Shown here one piece after another: positions 28,151 to 35,913 of a stretch of 64,000 nt of DNA. The DNA comes from Paenibacillus solanacearum. Its GTDB lineage: Bacteria; Bacillota; Bacilli; Paenibacillales; NBRC-103111. The notes under the pieces are model-generated. The model saw only the letters and a list, made by a program, of their open reading frames with translations, had not been told where the DNA came from and did not search any database. The stretch covers positions 119,398 to 183,397 of the forward strand of contig NZ_CAJVAS010000002.1 of assembly GCF_910593845.1 (NCBI RefSeq), written 5' to 3'. Within the stretch, counting starts at the first letter, position 1; every line of letters begins with the position of its first letter. Position numbers and translations under genes: made by a program.

Positions 28151-28258
28151 TGTCATCACCAAATTCATCATATCACGACGAATGGGATGAATAATTAGGG
28201 AATGGATGGGGGACATATAAGATTACTGGTATGAAACCAAACAAATGGAGGTATATCG

Positions 28259-28483
28259 ATGGCTAGAGGTCAATCCAGAAGCAGCAATCAATTGGTGGTG
28301 CAGCAAGCGTCCCAGGCGTTGGAGCAATTGAAATACGAAGTCGCGCAGGAGCTCGGCATTCAAATTCCGCAGGACGGTTACTACGGTTATATGGCTACGC
28401 GCGACACCGGCGCAATCGGCGGACATATGGTGCGCCGACTGGTGCAAATCGCGGAACAGCAGCTGTCCGGTTTCCGCCGATAA
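28259..28483 (+). CDS. Alpha/beta-type small acid-soluble spore protein
   Basis: 74 residues that coat and protect spore DNA. Typical pattern: an N-terminal variable part, LKYEVAQELGI (containing the GPR protease cleavage region), then GGHMVRRLVQIAEQQLSGF near the C-terminus. Start ATG 28259 behind GGAGG. A CATATAA -10-like element sits at 28214-28220, but the nearest TGAATA is 20 bp away, too far for a good sigma-G promoter. A strong terminator follows. Confidence 0.95.
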   Translation: MARGQSRSSNQLVVQQASQALEQLKYEVAQELGIQIPQDGYYGYMATRDTGAIGGHMVRRLVQIAEQQLSGFRR

Positions 28484-28517
28484 TGTTTTGAGCAACACCG
28501 CATCTGACGATACTTCG

Positions 28518-28560
28518 GCATCCCCTCGGTTAGCTAAACCGGCGGGATGCTTTTATTTAT
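28518..28560 (+). terminator. Rho-independent terminator of the ssp gene
   Basis: Plus strand GCATCCC pairs with GGGATGC, enclosing a CGGTT/AACCG inner stem, followed by TTTTATTTAT. It overlaps the end of the convergent glucosaminidase gene by four bases. Confidence 0.9.
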
Positions 28561-29201
28561 ACGTCGATCCCGCTCTGCCTTGCGAAGATGACGGTATTCA
28601 GCCAAGCCAGCTCTGCACCGGTCAGCTGCCGCTGATACGCTTTTTCCGCCCAAGTATAATCCGACAGCAGCCCCTTATGGTAGAAGCCGTCCAGCGCGTC
28701 GCCAAGCATTTTCCACTGCCAGTCGTGTTCGAATTTCATCGGGAAGTCCTCCTCCTCCATCGTATCGTATTGTTCTAAACGGTACGTTCGTATGATCGAA
28801 ATCAGTTTATTCGCATACTGCGGATCGGTTGCGTAGCCGGCGCTTTGCAGCGCATAAGCGGCCCCGGCATAGTCTAACGCCCGGCTCCGCTCAAAAAATC
28901 CCGCGGCAGCGTAACGGCCGTTCTGCAGCAAAAAGTCGCTATGATCCCTCATGCTGTCCTCCCAGCTGTCGTATACGCGAAAGCCGTCGCGAATGGTAAT
29001 ATAGCGTCCGTTCACGTACTCCTGTGTGACAAGATCGTTACCCGTGCCTTTAATGCCAAACAGGTTGTTACCCGGGGCAGCCGTCCCCCAGCCGGTTTCG
29101 AGCGCCGCTTGGGCCATCTTAACGGAAGCTAGCACGCCGGTACGCTGCTGCTCGGACACAGCAACAGGCGCGATGGTACGAATGAATTCCTGCGGTGTCA
29201 T
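28557..29201 (-). CDS. Glucosaminidase-domain protein without signal peptide
   Basis: 214 residues from ATG 29201 behind AGGGGGGAG. Residues 1-140 form a Glucosaminidase/FlgJ-type domain: VKMAQAALETGWGTAAPGNN with the catalytic glutamate E35, LFGIKGTGNDL, and GRYAAAGFFERSRALDYAGA. Residues about 155-214 are a separate basic/aromatic tail (MKFEHDWQWKMLGDALDGFY) of unknown role. No signal peptide or membrane helix is visible, so it is either released by lysis, exported by another route, or acts on spore peptidoglycan from the mother cell. Confidence 0.85.
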   Translation of the reverse strand: MTPQEFIRTIAPVAVSEQQRTGVLASVKMAQAALETGWGTAAPGNNLFGIKGTGNDLVTQEYVNGRYITIRDGFRVYDSWEDSMRDHSDFLLQNGRYAAAGFFERSRALDYAGAAYALQSAGYATDPQYANKLISIIRTYRLEQYDTMEEEDFPMKFEHDWQWKMLGDALDGFYHKGLLSDYTWAEKAYQRQLTGAELAWLNTVIFARQSGIDV

Positions 29202-29442
29202 CCTTTCTCCCCCCTTGTATCCGGATGCTGTATTATACGCAGCCAACGGCTTGCCCGACCTTTGCAGATGCGCATGTTTCCCGCCCAATCTGCCGCTTCA
29301 CCCGAACCGCTCATGCTAAAGGAGGGATAAGGCTTGTCCGTGCTGTGGGATCCACTCCGCGCCATATCGCCGCTGTGGTACCCGTAACATCCGGCTGGCG
29401 GCGCGGTCCAATCCTTGCGCAGCGCCGCCGGCGATCGACGTT
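29202..29442. other. 241-bp gap
   Basis: GC-rich, with several overlapping short frames that resemble no known protein. No promoter or terminator was supported. Confidence 0.4.
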
Positions 29443-29658
29443 CTATTGCGACAGCGCAAACGGCTCCAGCCATTCGGCACTTCGGCTGCCTGCGGGAGGG
29501 GGACTGTTGTGCTTATCAGCTTTCCCGCAGTACCCTGCCGGATACAGCACACCGTTGTAATAATGAAAGCCTGTCCGGAATGTTACGTCTTTAATTTCCG
29601 TTTCCTTGCTGCTCCGCTCAAGCGGATGAATCCCTTGGCAAGCGATACAATAAAACAT
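29443..29658 (-). CDS. Small conserved-looking protein with CxxC, function unknown
   Basis: 71 residues from ATG 29658, chosen because GAGGT lies seven bases upstream. It begins MFYCIACQGIHPLERSSKET, where CIAC could bind a metal, and has GFHYYNGVLYPAGYCGKADK with a further cysteine. The tail is Pro/Ser-rich. It is soluble and lacks a signal peptide. It is not recognised as any family. Upstream lies the terminator of the DUF350 operon, so it is transcribed separately. Confidence 0.5.
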   Translation of the reverse strand: MFYCIACQGIHPLERSSKETEIKDVTFRTGFHYYNGVLYPAGYCGKADKHNSPPPAGSRSAEWLEPFALSQ

Positions 29659-29807
29659 ACTTCGACCTCTTTTCGTATTCAGCCTCAATGATAGACAATA
29701 TATACGCCCGAATCCGGTACGTTATGACAGGCTCGGCGATTTTTTCACAAATTCGCCTTTCGTGTCGAGTGCTGAAGGAACGAACAGGGCCGTTTACTGC
29801 CAAACGC

Positions 29808-29840
29808 AAAAAAACCGCCGGCGCCATGCGGCCGACGGTT
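29808..29840 (-). terminator. Rho-independent terminator of the ATP-grasp/DUF350 operon
   Basis: Minus strand AACCGTCGGC pairs with GCCGGCGGTT (one mismatch) and is followed by seven T, 35 bp after the DUF350 gene. Confidence 0.88.
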
Positions 29841-29874
29841 ACAATCCAACAGAATCGGAGGCTTCTAAGCTTGA

Positions 29875-30309
29875 TCAGTAACTGATCAGCGAAGCCATCA
29901 AAAGCCCGGAGGCCACGCTTAGACAAAAAGTAAATATGCCTACCGAAATATTTCCTTTCGGAATTTCGGCCACGACTTTAAACGGCGTCAACAGCTCGAA
30001 CAAATAAAATACGGCTATCTGAAATACGATGCCAAGCAGTCCCCATACGATCAAATCGACGATGCCGACAGAGTGGTATACCGCGGAAGCCAGCACCAGC
30101 ACCTGCCCGATGATTTTCCCACCTAGATCGTAGGCGGCCGCTTTGCCCGCCGCCGCTTTCGCCGGGTTGCCGACATCGCCGCCGTCCCGGATCAAGCGAA
30201 ACTCGTTGTACGGTGTCGTCCAATTAAAAAATAAAATGCCTAAGCCCATCAGCGGGACCGAAACTCCCAAATAAATTAAAAAATTAACGATCGACTCCCA
30301 AAGCGCCAA
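29875..30309 (-). CDS. DUF350 (YjfL-family) membrane protein
   Basis: 144 residues with four predicted membrane helices (about 8-28, 64-82, 86-106, 117-141). The loop after the first helix, FFNWTTPYNEFRLIRDGGDV followed by GNPAKAAAGKAAAYDLGG, is the DUF350 signature. E. coli YjfL and relatives lie beside YjfC/YgiC-type ATP-grasp ligases, exactly as here (42-bp gap). The biochemical role of DUF350 is unknown. It is the last gene of a four-gene operon. Confidence 0.88.
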   Translation of the reverse strand: MALWESIVNFLIYLGVSVPLMGLGILFFNWTTPYNEFRLIRDGGDVGNPAKAAAGKAAAYDLGGKIIGQVLVLASAVYHSVGIVDLIVWGLLGIVFQIAVFYLFELLTPFKVVAEIPKGNISVGIFTFCLSVASGLLMASLISY

Positions 30310-30350
30310 TGCTGTAACCCTCCCGGCCTATGTATTCTCTTTCCTGTCCT

Positions 30351-31649
30351 TCACCCGCTGAACGCTGACGGCAAATAAAACGATAAATTATCGGTAATGC
30401 GTCCGCCTACTCTGGCGACAACGGCGGAGCCTTTTCCGTCGATAAGAAAGCAGCCCCACAGCAGACGTCCGCGGTATGGCCCCGTGAGCGTCTCGACCTC
30501 GATCGGCGGCAGCTCCGCATACTGCTGGTATATCATCGGCTGATGCAAATACTCGTCTTCCCCGTTCTCTTCGGGAGCGGTCCCGCTTCCGTCGTAAATC
30601 GTAACGCCGCTGCCTTCTCTCCCAAGAATCGGCTTGCGGACATACGCCATTCCTTCCGGGAAACGAGGCTCCAAATACGTCGGCAGCATATAACGTTCAA
30701 TGACCTCATGCTCTCCCGGCGTATAAAACCGCCCCGTCTCATGCAAGTTCCAGATGAGCGCCTGCAGCGCTTTCGTCTGCGCCGCAAATCCGGACGGCGG
30801 GTTGATCACGGCCAGCTCCCGGTCGGCAATAAGCTTTAGCACATGCTCTCCGGTCGGATAACCGTCATCGTCGCGGTCTTGCGCCAATTTCTCGATGGCG
30901 TGCAGACGATAGAGCAAATCTACAGGTGTCAGCTCCGCAGCATCGCTCTCGTCGGCAGGCGACCATAACCGCTCGCCAAGCACGCGCAGCGCTGACAGCG
31001 GTGCAAAGCCCGCCCCCACCAGTCCTGATTGCGCAAGCAAGTACCGCGTCGTTCCCGCGTCTTCCTCATGCCAATCCAGCGCGCTGAACACGATACGCTC
31101 CGTCCTGCAGCCGGCCTGCCGGTACAGCTCCCTCATCCGGGTGAAAGCCGCCCCCAGCATTGCGCTGCAGCCGCGATTCGGGTCCTCAGCGCCGTACGCC
31201 TCGCATACGGCCCCGTTCACGTGAAACGCTTCGACAATGCCGGTCGGCGTATCACTGTTGAACTCGAGCATCTTCAAGCCGCCCGGAGTATCTGCAAAGT
31301 CAAATCTCCCGATCAACGTCGGGATCGTTTCGTCGAACCGCAGAGCGATAGCCCCGAACGACGCCTCGGGCAACCCCAGCTCCGCCCAAAGCGCCGGCTC
31401 TCCCTGCTGAACGACGGAAACCGTCTTGGCATAGATCCGGCCGAGCGCTTCCGCTGCCGAGCGCATTTCCTGATGCTTATCCCGGCTCATACGGTAAAGT
31501 CCGGCGAGGGCGTACTCTTGCCCGTACAGGCAATCCCACGTAAAGACGCCTTCGCTGCGAAGCGGTTCGTAGATCGCGTTTCGCCGGTCAGCGTAGCGGT
31601 CCGTCAATCGAACGGTTCCCTTGGTCATCCTTCTACGCTCCATTCTCAT
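30351..31649 (-). CDS. Glutathionylspermidine synthase-family ATP-grasp ligase (YgiC/YjfC-like)
   Basis: 432 residues. It matches the C-terminal ATP-grasp domain of glutathionylspermidine synthetase (PF03738). Visible are the substrate-side motif LKMLEFNSDTPTGIVEAF (125-142), VINPPSGFAAQTKALQALIW (281-300), ATP-grasp AYVRKPILGREGSGV (335-349, with K339 and E345) and the end GRITDNLSFYLP with N421. There is no N-terminal CHAP amidase domain, so true GspS activity is unlikely. Known YgiC/YjfC proteins are stand-alone members with no established product. Neighbours (DUF350, a Ser/Gly lipoprotein, an unknown protein) suggest amide-bond formation on a peptide or protein. Start ATG 31649 behind AAGGA. 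Confidence 0.88.
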   Translation of the reverse strand: MRMERRRMTKGTVRLTDRYADRRNAIYEPLRSEGVFTWDCLYGQEYALAGLYRMSRDKHQEMRSAAEALGRIYAKTVSVVQQGEPALWAELGLPEASFGAIALRFDETIPTLIGRFDFADTPGGLKMLEFNSDTPTGIVEAFHVNGAVCEAYGAEDPNRGCSAMLGAAFTRMRELYRQAGCRTERIVFSALDWHEEDAGTTRYLLAQSGLVGAGFAPLSALRVLGERLWSPADESDAAELTPVDLLYRLHAIEKLAQDRDDDGYPTGEHVLKLIADRELAVINPPSGFAAQTKALQALIWNLHETGRFYTPGEHEVIERYMLPTYLEPRFPEGMAYVRKPILGREGSGVTIYDGSGTAPEENGEDEYLHQPMIYQQYAELPPIEVETLTGPYRGRLLWGCFLIDGKGSAVVARVGGRITDNLSFYLPSAFSG

Positions 31650-31737
31650 GATCCATTCCTTCTATCCCTGCAGGCACCCGGTCTTGACGCCGCGTGCACG
31701 CTGCACAATAAATATTCACCCCAGCGTTCCCCTCGTC

Positions 31738-32040
31738 TCAGGAACTGGAAATACCGCTGCTGCCAATGCCTCCGTGAGAGCCTGAGCTGACACCGCTAGA
31801 GGACCCCGATTTGCTCGACCCGCCGCCTGAGCCGTAATAGCCTGCGCTGGACCCGGACCGGCCGCTGCCGTTGTCGCAGTAGCCGTCCTGATTTTGATCG
31901 ACGCAATCTTTATTGCTGGAGCAGCCTGCGCTGCTACCCAGAATGAGCGCCGACGCCAAAAACAGCTTTACCGCTTTTCGCATCGACAGCGGACGCTGGA
32001 CCGGCTGACTGATCATCCCGCTGCTATCGTTTCGTTCCAA
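31738..32040 (-). CDS. Ser/Gly-rich lipoprotein of the ATP-grasp operon
   Basis: 100 residues from TTG 32040 (GGAGGG upstream). A basic N-terminus with a hydrophobic stretch (about 22-36) ends in LGSSAGC, a lipobox with C40. Next comes KDCVDQNQDGYCDN: a DxNxDG calcium-loop-like sequence flanked by two cysteines. The remaining 40 residues are almost only Gly and Ser with a few Tyr, Lys and His, ending GGIGSSGISSS. Layout and neighbours recall the YgiB/YjfM (DUF1190) lipoproteins that accompany YgiC/YjfC ligases, though direct homology is not clear. It may be the surface substrate of the ligase; this is inference. Confidence 0.7.
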   Translation of the reverse strand: MERNDSSGMISQPVQRPLSMRKAVKLFLASALILGSSAGCSSNKDCVDQNQDGYCDNGSGRSGSSAGYYGSGGGSSKSGSSSGVSSGSHGGIGSSGISSS

Positions 32041-32073
32041 TGCTGCTTCTCTCCCTCCGCTAAGTATCCGGCT

Positions 32074-32523
32074 TTACACGGGAACCGCGTAATACACGTA
32101 CGTTTCCCGATCCTCGTCAATTTCCGTGGAAGTTCGGTACCACTCCCTGTCGTTGACGTACAAATAGTTCGCTTGCAGATGAAGCATCGCCTCTAACGTA
32201 TCGGCAAAGCTGAACGTATGAATCAATGGGTAATCGGCCGTTCCCTCCGCATACTCTCTCAGCTCCATAACAACGCCTCGGCGCCCCGCTGCCAGCGGCT
32301 TGCCCCAAGGCATGGTCCGTTCATCCTCCGCTTCCTTCACATAAACGACATAGCAGGAGGACTCGACGGCAGCGGACGTTTTCTCGTACACGGTACCGTC
32401 CTTCACAAAGTAATCGCAAGCAAACCGCAAGGCGGTTTCATCACGGCCGACCCGCTCGTAATAATATAGCAGCGGAAATGTGTCGCCCTGCTCCGAGTAC
32501 AGCCGGTATTCCAATCGTGCCAC
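32074..32523 (-). CDS. Unknown protein, first gene of the ATP-grasp operon
   Basis: 149 residues from GTG 32523 (GGAG upstream; the spacing is long). Not recognised as any family. It is soluble, acidic and unusually rich in tyrosine, with YRLYSEQGDTFPLLYYYERV near the N-terminus and ETYVYYAVPV at the end, and alternating hydrophobic residues that suggest beta structure. It is followed by the lipoprotein gene after 33 bp and has a good promoter upstream (32552-32580), so it is part of the same transcript as the ligase and DUF350 genes. Confidence 0.7.
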   Translation of the reverse strand: MARLEYRLYSEQGDTFPLLYYYERVGRDETALRFACDYFVKDGTVYEKTSAAVESSCYVVYVKEAEDERTMPWGKPLAAGRRGVVMELREYAEGTADYPLIHTFSFADTLEAMLHLQANYLYVNDREWYRTSTEIDEDRETYVYYAVPV

Positions 32524-32551
32524 AGTCCAATCACACTCCTTTCTCTCTATG

Positions 32552-32580
32552 AATGTAAAACTAATACGCACGGCCGTCAA
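32552..32580 (-). promoter_or_regulatory. Promoter of the four-gene ATP-grasp/DUF350 operon
   Basis: Minus strand TTGACG (32575-32580), 17-bp spacer, TACATT (32552-32557). Predicted leader about 25 nt. Confidence 0.7.
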
Positions 32581-32634
32581 AAAGGATGCGTAGGCCGATC
32601 CTCCCATTTTTCCATGACAAAGGCCGCGCAACGC

Positions 32635-32669
32635 AAAAAAGAGCACCTCCTCTTAACGCAAAGGTGCTC
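32635..32669 (-). terminator. Rho-independent terminator after the flavin oxidoreductase gene
   Basis: Minus strand GAGCACCT pairs with AGGTGCTC and is followed by TTTTTTG. Confidence 0.88.
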
Positions 32670-32752
32670 CGAAATGTTGCAATGATGTAAGCTTCCTGCA
32701 GGCTTAAACCATTCGTTCTGCAGGGAGTCCAGCTTGTCAAAAGTGAGGACGT

Positions 32753-33808
32753 CTAGCCGAGCACCGCTTTCGCCAATAGCTCATAGGAGCGGAGCCGGCA
32801 TGCGTAATCCGGCACAAGCGTGACGATTAAAAATTCATCCGTCCCACAGGCGCTGGACAGCTCCTCCAGTCGCGATCGGATGTCATCGGGTCGACCGACA
32901 AGCAGTCTGCCAGATCCGGAAGCCGCTGCAGGCGAAGAAGCCGGGCCCGCACTCACAGGCGCAGACGCCTGCTCCTGCCGGTGTCGACTGTCCGGGAATG
33001 TCGCCGTCGCATTCGCGGGCGCTTCCATCGAAGGCGCATTCGCGGAGAACGCCGCGTCCGGCGAATCCGGCTCCGGCTGGAACCAGCGGCGAGCTTCCGC
33101 CGCCCAGCGCTGCGCTTCCTCTTCCGAATCGGCGCATATGACGCCGATGGCAACGATGGCGCGCGGCTCTCGGCACAGGCGGGACGGCCGGAAATTTTCG
33201 CGATACGACGCCAGCACTTGCGATCCATCCAGGTTGCTCATGAACTGCCCGAATACATAACCGGTTCCGAATTCCGCAGCGTAAGCGGCGCTTTTCCGGT
33301 TGGTGCCAAGCATCCAAACTTCCGGCGCGACCGGCGGCAGCGGCCTAGCGGTAACAGGCTCGCCCTCATGTACGTATTCGTTTGCAAGCAGCGCAGTCAA
33401 ATCGCGGATCGATTGCGGCAGCACGCGCACGTTTTCCAAAAAATTGCCGCTGAGCGCCATCATGACATGAGCGGAGCCGCCAGGCGCCCGTCCGATCCCC
33501 AAGTCGACGCGGCCGGGATATAGCGAAGAAAGCATATGGAAAGATTCCGCCACTTTGATCGGCTTGTAGTGCGGCAGCAGCGTGGCACCGGAGCCAATCC
33601 TGATCGTCTTGGTGCGCGCACCGATATGGGAGAGCAGCACCTCTGGCGACGTACAGGCCAGCCGCGGCATATCGTGATGCTCGGCGACCCAATACCGGTG
33701 GTATCCCGCGCGCTCGGCCGCCTGCGCAAGCGATGATGCTTGTGCCAATGCGCCCGCGGCGTCCGCGCCGTCAAATACGGGAGCAAGATCCAGTACACTC
33801 AGTTTCAA
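32753..33808 (-). CDS. Luciferase-like (LLM) flavin-dependent oxidoreductase
   Basis: 351 residues. Bacterial luciferase-like TIM barrel, MsnO8-type: MKLSVLDLAPVFDG, YWVAEHHDMPRLACTSPEVL, RIGSGATLLPHYKPIKVAE and PGRVDLGIGRAPGG. Such enzymes use reduced FMN and oxygen; the substrate cannot be told. Residues about 244-300 are an Ala/Pro/Ser-rich low-complexity insert before the final helix-strand part. It diverges from the Crp/Fnr gene over 213 bp. Confidence 0.88.
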   Translation of the reverse strand: MKLSVLDLAPVFDGADAAGALAQASSLAQAAERAGYHRYWVAEHHDMPRLACTSPEVLLSHIGARTKTIRIGSGATLLPHYKPIKVAESFHMLSSLYPGRVDLGIGRAPGGSAHVMMALSGNFLENVRVLPQSIRDLTALLANEYVHEGEPVTARPLPPVAPEVWMLGTNRKSAAYAAEFGTGYVFGQFMSNLDGSQVLASYRENFRPSRLCREPRAIVAIGVICADSEEEAQRWAAEARRWFQPEPDSPDAAFSANAPSMEAPANATATFPDSRHRQEQASAPVSAGPASSPAAASGSGRLLVGRPDDIRSRLEELSSACGTDEFLIVTLVPDYACRLRSYELLAKAVLG

Positions 33809-33868
33809 TAAGCTCGACCCTCCTTTCTATATCCATTAATAAACGTTTTGGCCTTCGCTTGCAATCTC

Positions 33869-33897
33869 ATTCGAAACGAATCGTTTTATGATATAAT
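33869..33897 (+). promoter_or_regulatory. Extended -10 promoter of the Crp/Fnr gene with palindrome at -35
   Basis: Plus strand TGA directly before TATAAT (33892-33897) makes an extended -10. The -35 area is replaced by the perfect inverted repeat ATTCG-AAA-CGAAT (33869-33881), a possible operator. Confidence 0.6.
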
Positions 33898-33908
33898 TTG
33901 ACAAAAGA

Positions 33909-33933
33909 AAAAAGCTTCGTCACGAAGCTTTTT
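33909..33933. terminator. Bidirectional terminator-like hairpin at the 5' end of the Crp/Fnr transcript
   Basis: AAAAAGCTTCG and CGAAGCTTTTT form an 11-bp stem with a three-base loop, with a T-run on both strands. It lies only a few bases after the predicted Crp/Fnr start site, so it may be an attenuator, a 5' stabiliser, or an insulator between the two divergent genes. Confidence 0.6.
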
Positions 33934-34021
33934 CAAGGTTCATTCATTTATTTAAATATTTATTCAAACATGCCGGGTCTGGTCGAATAAGGCCAGACAC
34001 GATAGCCGAGGAGAGTACGCC

Positions 34022-34534
34022 ATGCTGCTGCATAAAGGCGAAACCTTGTTCCGTCAAGGAGAATCAGGACCGTTATATCATCTCAAAAGCGGTCTGCTAA
34101 AAATCGTTCGCGTTCACGAGGATGGAAGCCCGATCTTATTCAATATTATCGTTCCCAGCGAAATCATACCCCATCATTCGCTCATCAGCCCGAAAGATTA
34201 TCACGGCACGGCGATTGCGCTCGTGACCAGCGAAGTGGAGACGCTGCCCGCCGCGCAGTGGTACGCCAGCCTGAAGCAGCATCCGGAGAAGGGGCTTGAG
34301 ATCGCGCTCCAGCTGCAAAGCAAGCTGCGCATGATGCAGCAGCGAATCGACCAGCTGACCCAGACGTCCCCGTCAGACAAGCTGCACAAACTGCAAGAAT
34401 GGTTCGGAACGTATATCGGTTCGGCCGCGCTGACCGATGTGCTCACCCAAGAAGAGATCGGCCAGTTGATCGGCGTTAGGCGCGAGACGGTCAACCGGCT
34501 GCTGCGCGCGCAGTCCGCCGGCAGCGGCAGATAG
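34022..34534 (+). CDS. Crp/Fnr-family transcriptional regulator, short and cysteine-free
   Basis: 170 residues, ATG 34022 behind GAGGAG. Beta-roll effector domain starting LLHKGETLFRQGESGPLYHL, dimerisation helix around 85-110 (KGLEIALQLQSKLRMMQQRI), helix-turn-helix TQEEIGQLIGVRRETVNRLL at the end. It is shorter than Crp (about 210): the N-terminus is trimmed and the wing after the recognition helix is absent. There is no cysteine at all, so an Fnr-type iron-sulfur cluster is excluded. It converges on hmp, whose promoter carries a perfect site for this family, so an NO- or oxygen-related signal sensed by another cofactor is a reasonable inference. Confidence 0.88.
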   Translation: MLLHKGETLFRQGESGPLYHLKSGLLKIVRVHEDGSPILFNIIVPSEIIPHHSLISPKDYHGTAIALVTSEVETLPAAQWYASLKQHPEKGLEIALQLQSKLRMMQQRIDQLTQTSPSDKLHKLQEWFGTYIGSAALTDVLTQEEIGQLIGVRRETVNRLLRAQSAGSGR

Positions 34535-34626
34535 CGCTCTAACGCCGCCGCGACCGGAATCAGGCGCATGCACGCACAGGAGAAGCTGCCGGCCGCCGAT
34601 CCTCCCGACGGTACTCGCTCGTTAGA

Positions 34627-35868
34627 TTACTTGCCGGATGCGACTGCCGGTTCATCCAAACTGCCGGCCGGACCAAAAAATTCGTAATGCACGTCAGCGG
34701 CGGGAACTCCCCACTCCTTCAGCGCATGATTGATCGAGCGCATAAACGGAACGGGACCGCAGAAGTAAAAGCTGGCGTCTTTGTTCGGTACAACGGACTT
34801 CAAGTACGGCAAATCGATATACCCTTCCTTGTCAAATGCCTGCAGCAGCCGATCGCCATCCGTCGGTTGTTGATAACAGAAGTGTACGCTCAGCTGCGCA
34901 TGCTTTTGCGCCAGTCCGGTCACATGCTCCCGCATCGCATGGACTTCACCATTGAGGGCCGCGTGAATGAATATCACTTGCCGGTCGGGAGCTGTCTCCG
35001 CCAGTGTATTCAGCATGCTTACCATCGGCGTCAGTCCGACGCCGCCGCTGATCAGCACGACCGGCCTCCGGTCGGTGCGGTTCAGTACGAAATCTCCGGC
35101 CGGAGCGGTCAGCCATAGGATGTCCCCCTCTTCGGTATGGCGATGCAAGTAAGACGAAACTTTGCCCTCCGGGCGACCGTCCAGTGCATCCTCGCGCTTT
35201 ACCGAAATGCGGTAGTACGGCTTACCCGGCGCGTCCGAAAGGCTGTATTGACGAATATGGGTATATGTCTCGCCCGGTATTTCCGGTTTGACGCTCACAT
35301 ACTGCCCCGGTTCAAAATCCGCAATCGCCCCGCCGTCGACCGGCACAAGGTAAAAGGACGTAATGACTTCGCTTTCCTTCTGCTTGCGATCCACGCGGAA
35401 CATGCGAAACCCTTTCCAGCCGCCTTGCTGTCGTTCAGCCTCATCGTACATTTCAGCTTCTACCGATATAAAGACATCGGCGATGACGCCGTAAGCCTCC
35501 GCCCACGCCGCCAAAATCGGCTCCGTCGCCGCATCGCCCAGCACGTCTTTGATGGCAGTCAGGAGGGTGTTCCCGACGATCGGATATTGCTCCGCTTGAA
35601 TGCCGAGGCTTCGATGCTTATGGGCAATCTGCTTCACGACAGGAAGGATTGACTCCAGCTTGTCAATGTGCAGCGCAGCCGCATAGATGGCGTTCGCCAG
35701 CGCTTCCGGCTGACGGCCCTGCTTCTGATTCGCATGGTTGAACACGTTCAACAGTTGAGGATGATTGGTGAACAAGAGATGATAAAACCGCTTCGTTATT
35801 TCCGTCCCGTGGAGTTCGAGGACAGGCACCGTTGATTTAATAATTTGGATTGTTGATTCACGCAGCAT
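34627..35868 (-). CDS. hmp: Flavohemoglobin, nitric oxide dioxygenase
   Basis: 413 residues. Globin domain with distal Y29 and Q53 and proximal H85, the same numbering as E. coli Hmp; ferredoxin reductase-type FAD domain (RQYSLSDAPG) and NAD domain (ISGGVGLTPMVSML, FYFCGPVPFM). It converts NO and oxygen to nitrate using NAD(P)H. Terminates facing the Crp/Fnr gene. The promoter region has a TGTGA-N6-TCACA site. Confidence 0.97.
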   Translation of the reverse strand: MLRESTIQIIKSTVPVLELHGTEITKRFYHLLFTNHPQLLNVFNHANQKQGRQPEALANAIYAAALHIDKLESILPVVKQIAHKHRSLGIQAEQYPIVGNTLLTAIKDVLGDAATEPILAAWAEAYGVIADVFISVEAEMYDEAERQQGGWKGFRMFRVDRKQKESEVITSFYLVPVDGGAIADFEPGQYVSVKPEIPGETYTHIRQYSLSDAPGKPYYRISVKREDALDGRPEGKVSSYLHRHTEEGDILWLTAPAGDFVLNRTDRRPVVLISGGVGLTPMVSMLNTLAETAPDRQVIFIHAALNGEVHAMREHVTGLAQKHAQLSVHFCYQQPTDGDRLLQAFDKEGYIDLPYLKSVVPNKDASFYFCGPVPFMRSINHALKEWGVPAADVHYEFFGPAGSLDEPAVASGK

Positions 35869-35913
35869 AACAAAATCACTCGCTTTCGATTAGCTTTTTG
35901 ACTCGATACAACG

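Noticed and set aside
28188-28220. Sigma-G promoter of the ssp gene (TGAATA and CATATAA)
   Set aside because: The spacer is 20 bp, longer than sigma-G promoters allow, so only noted in the gene entry.
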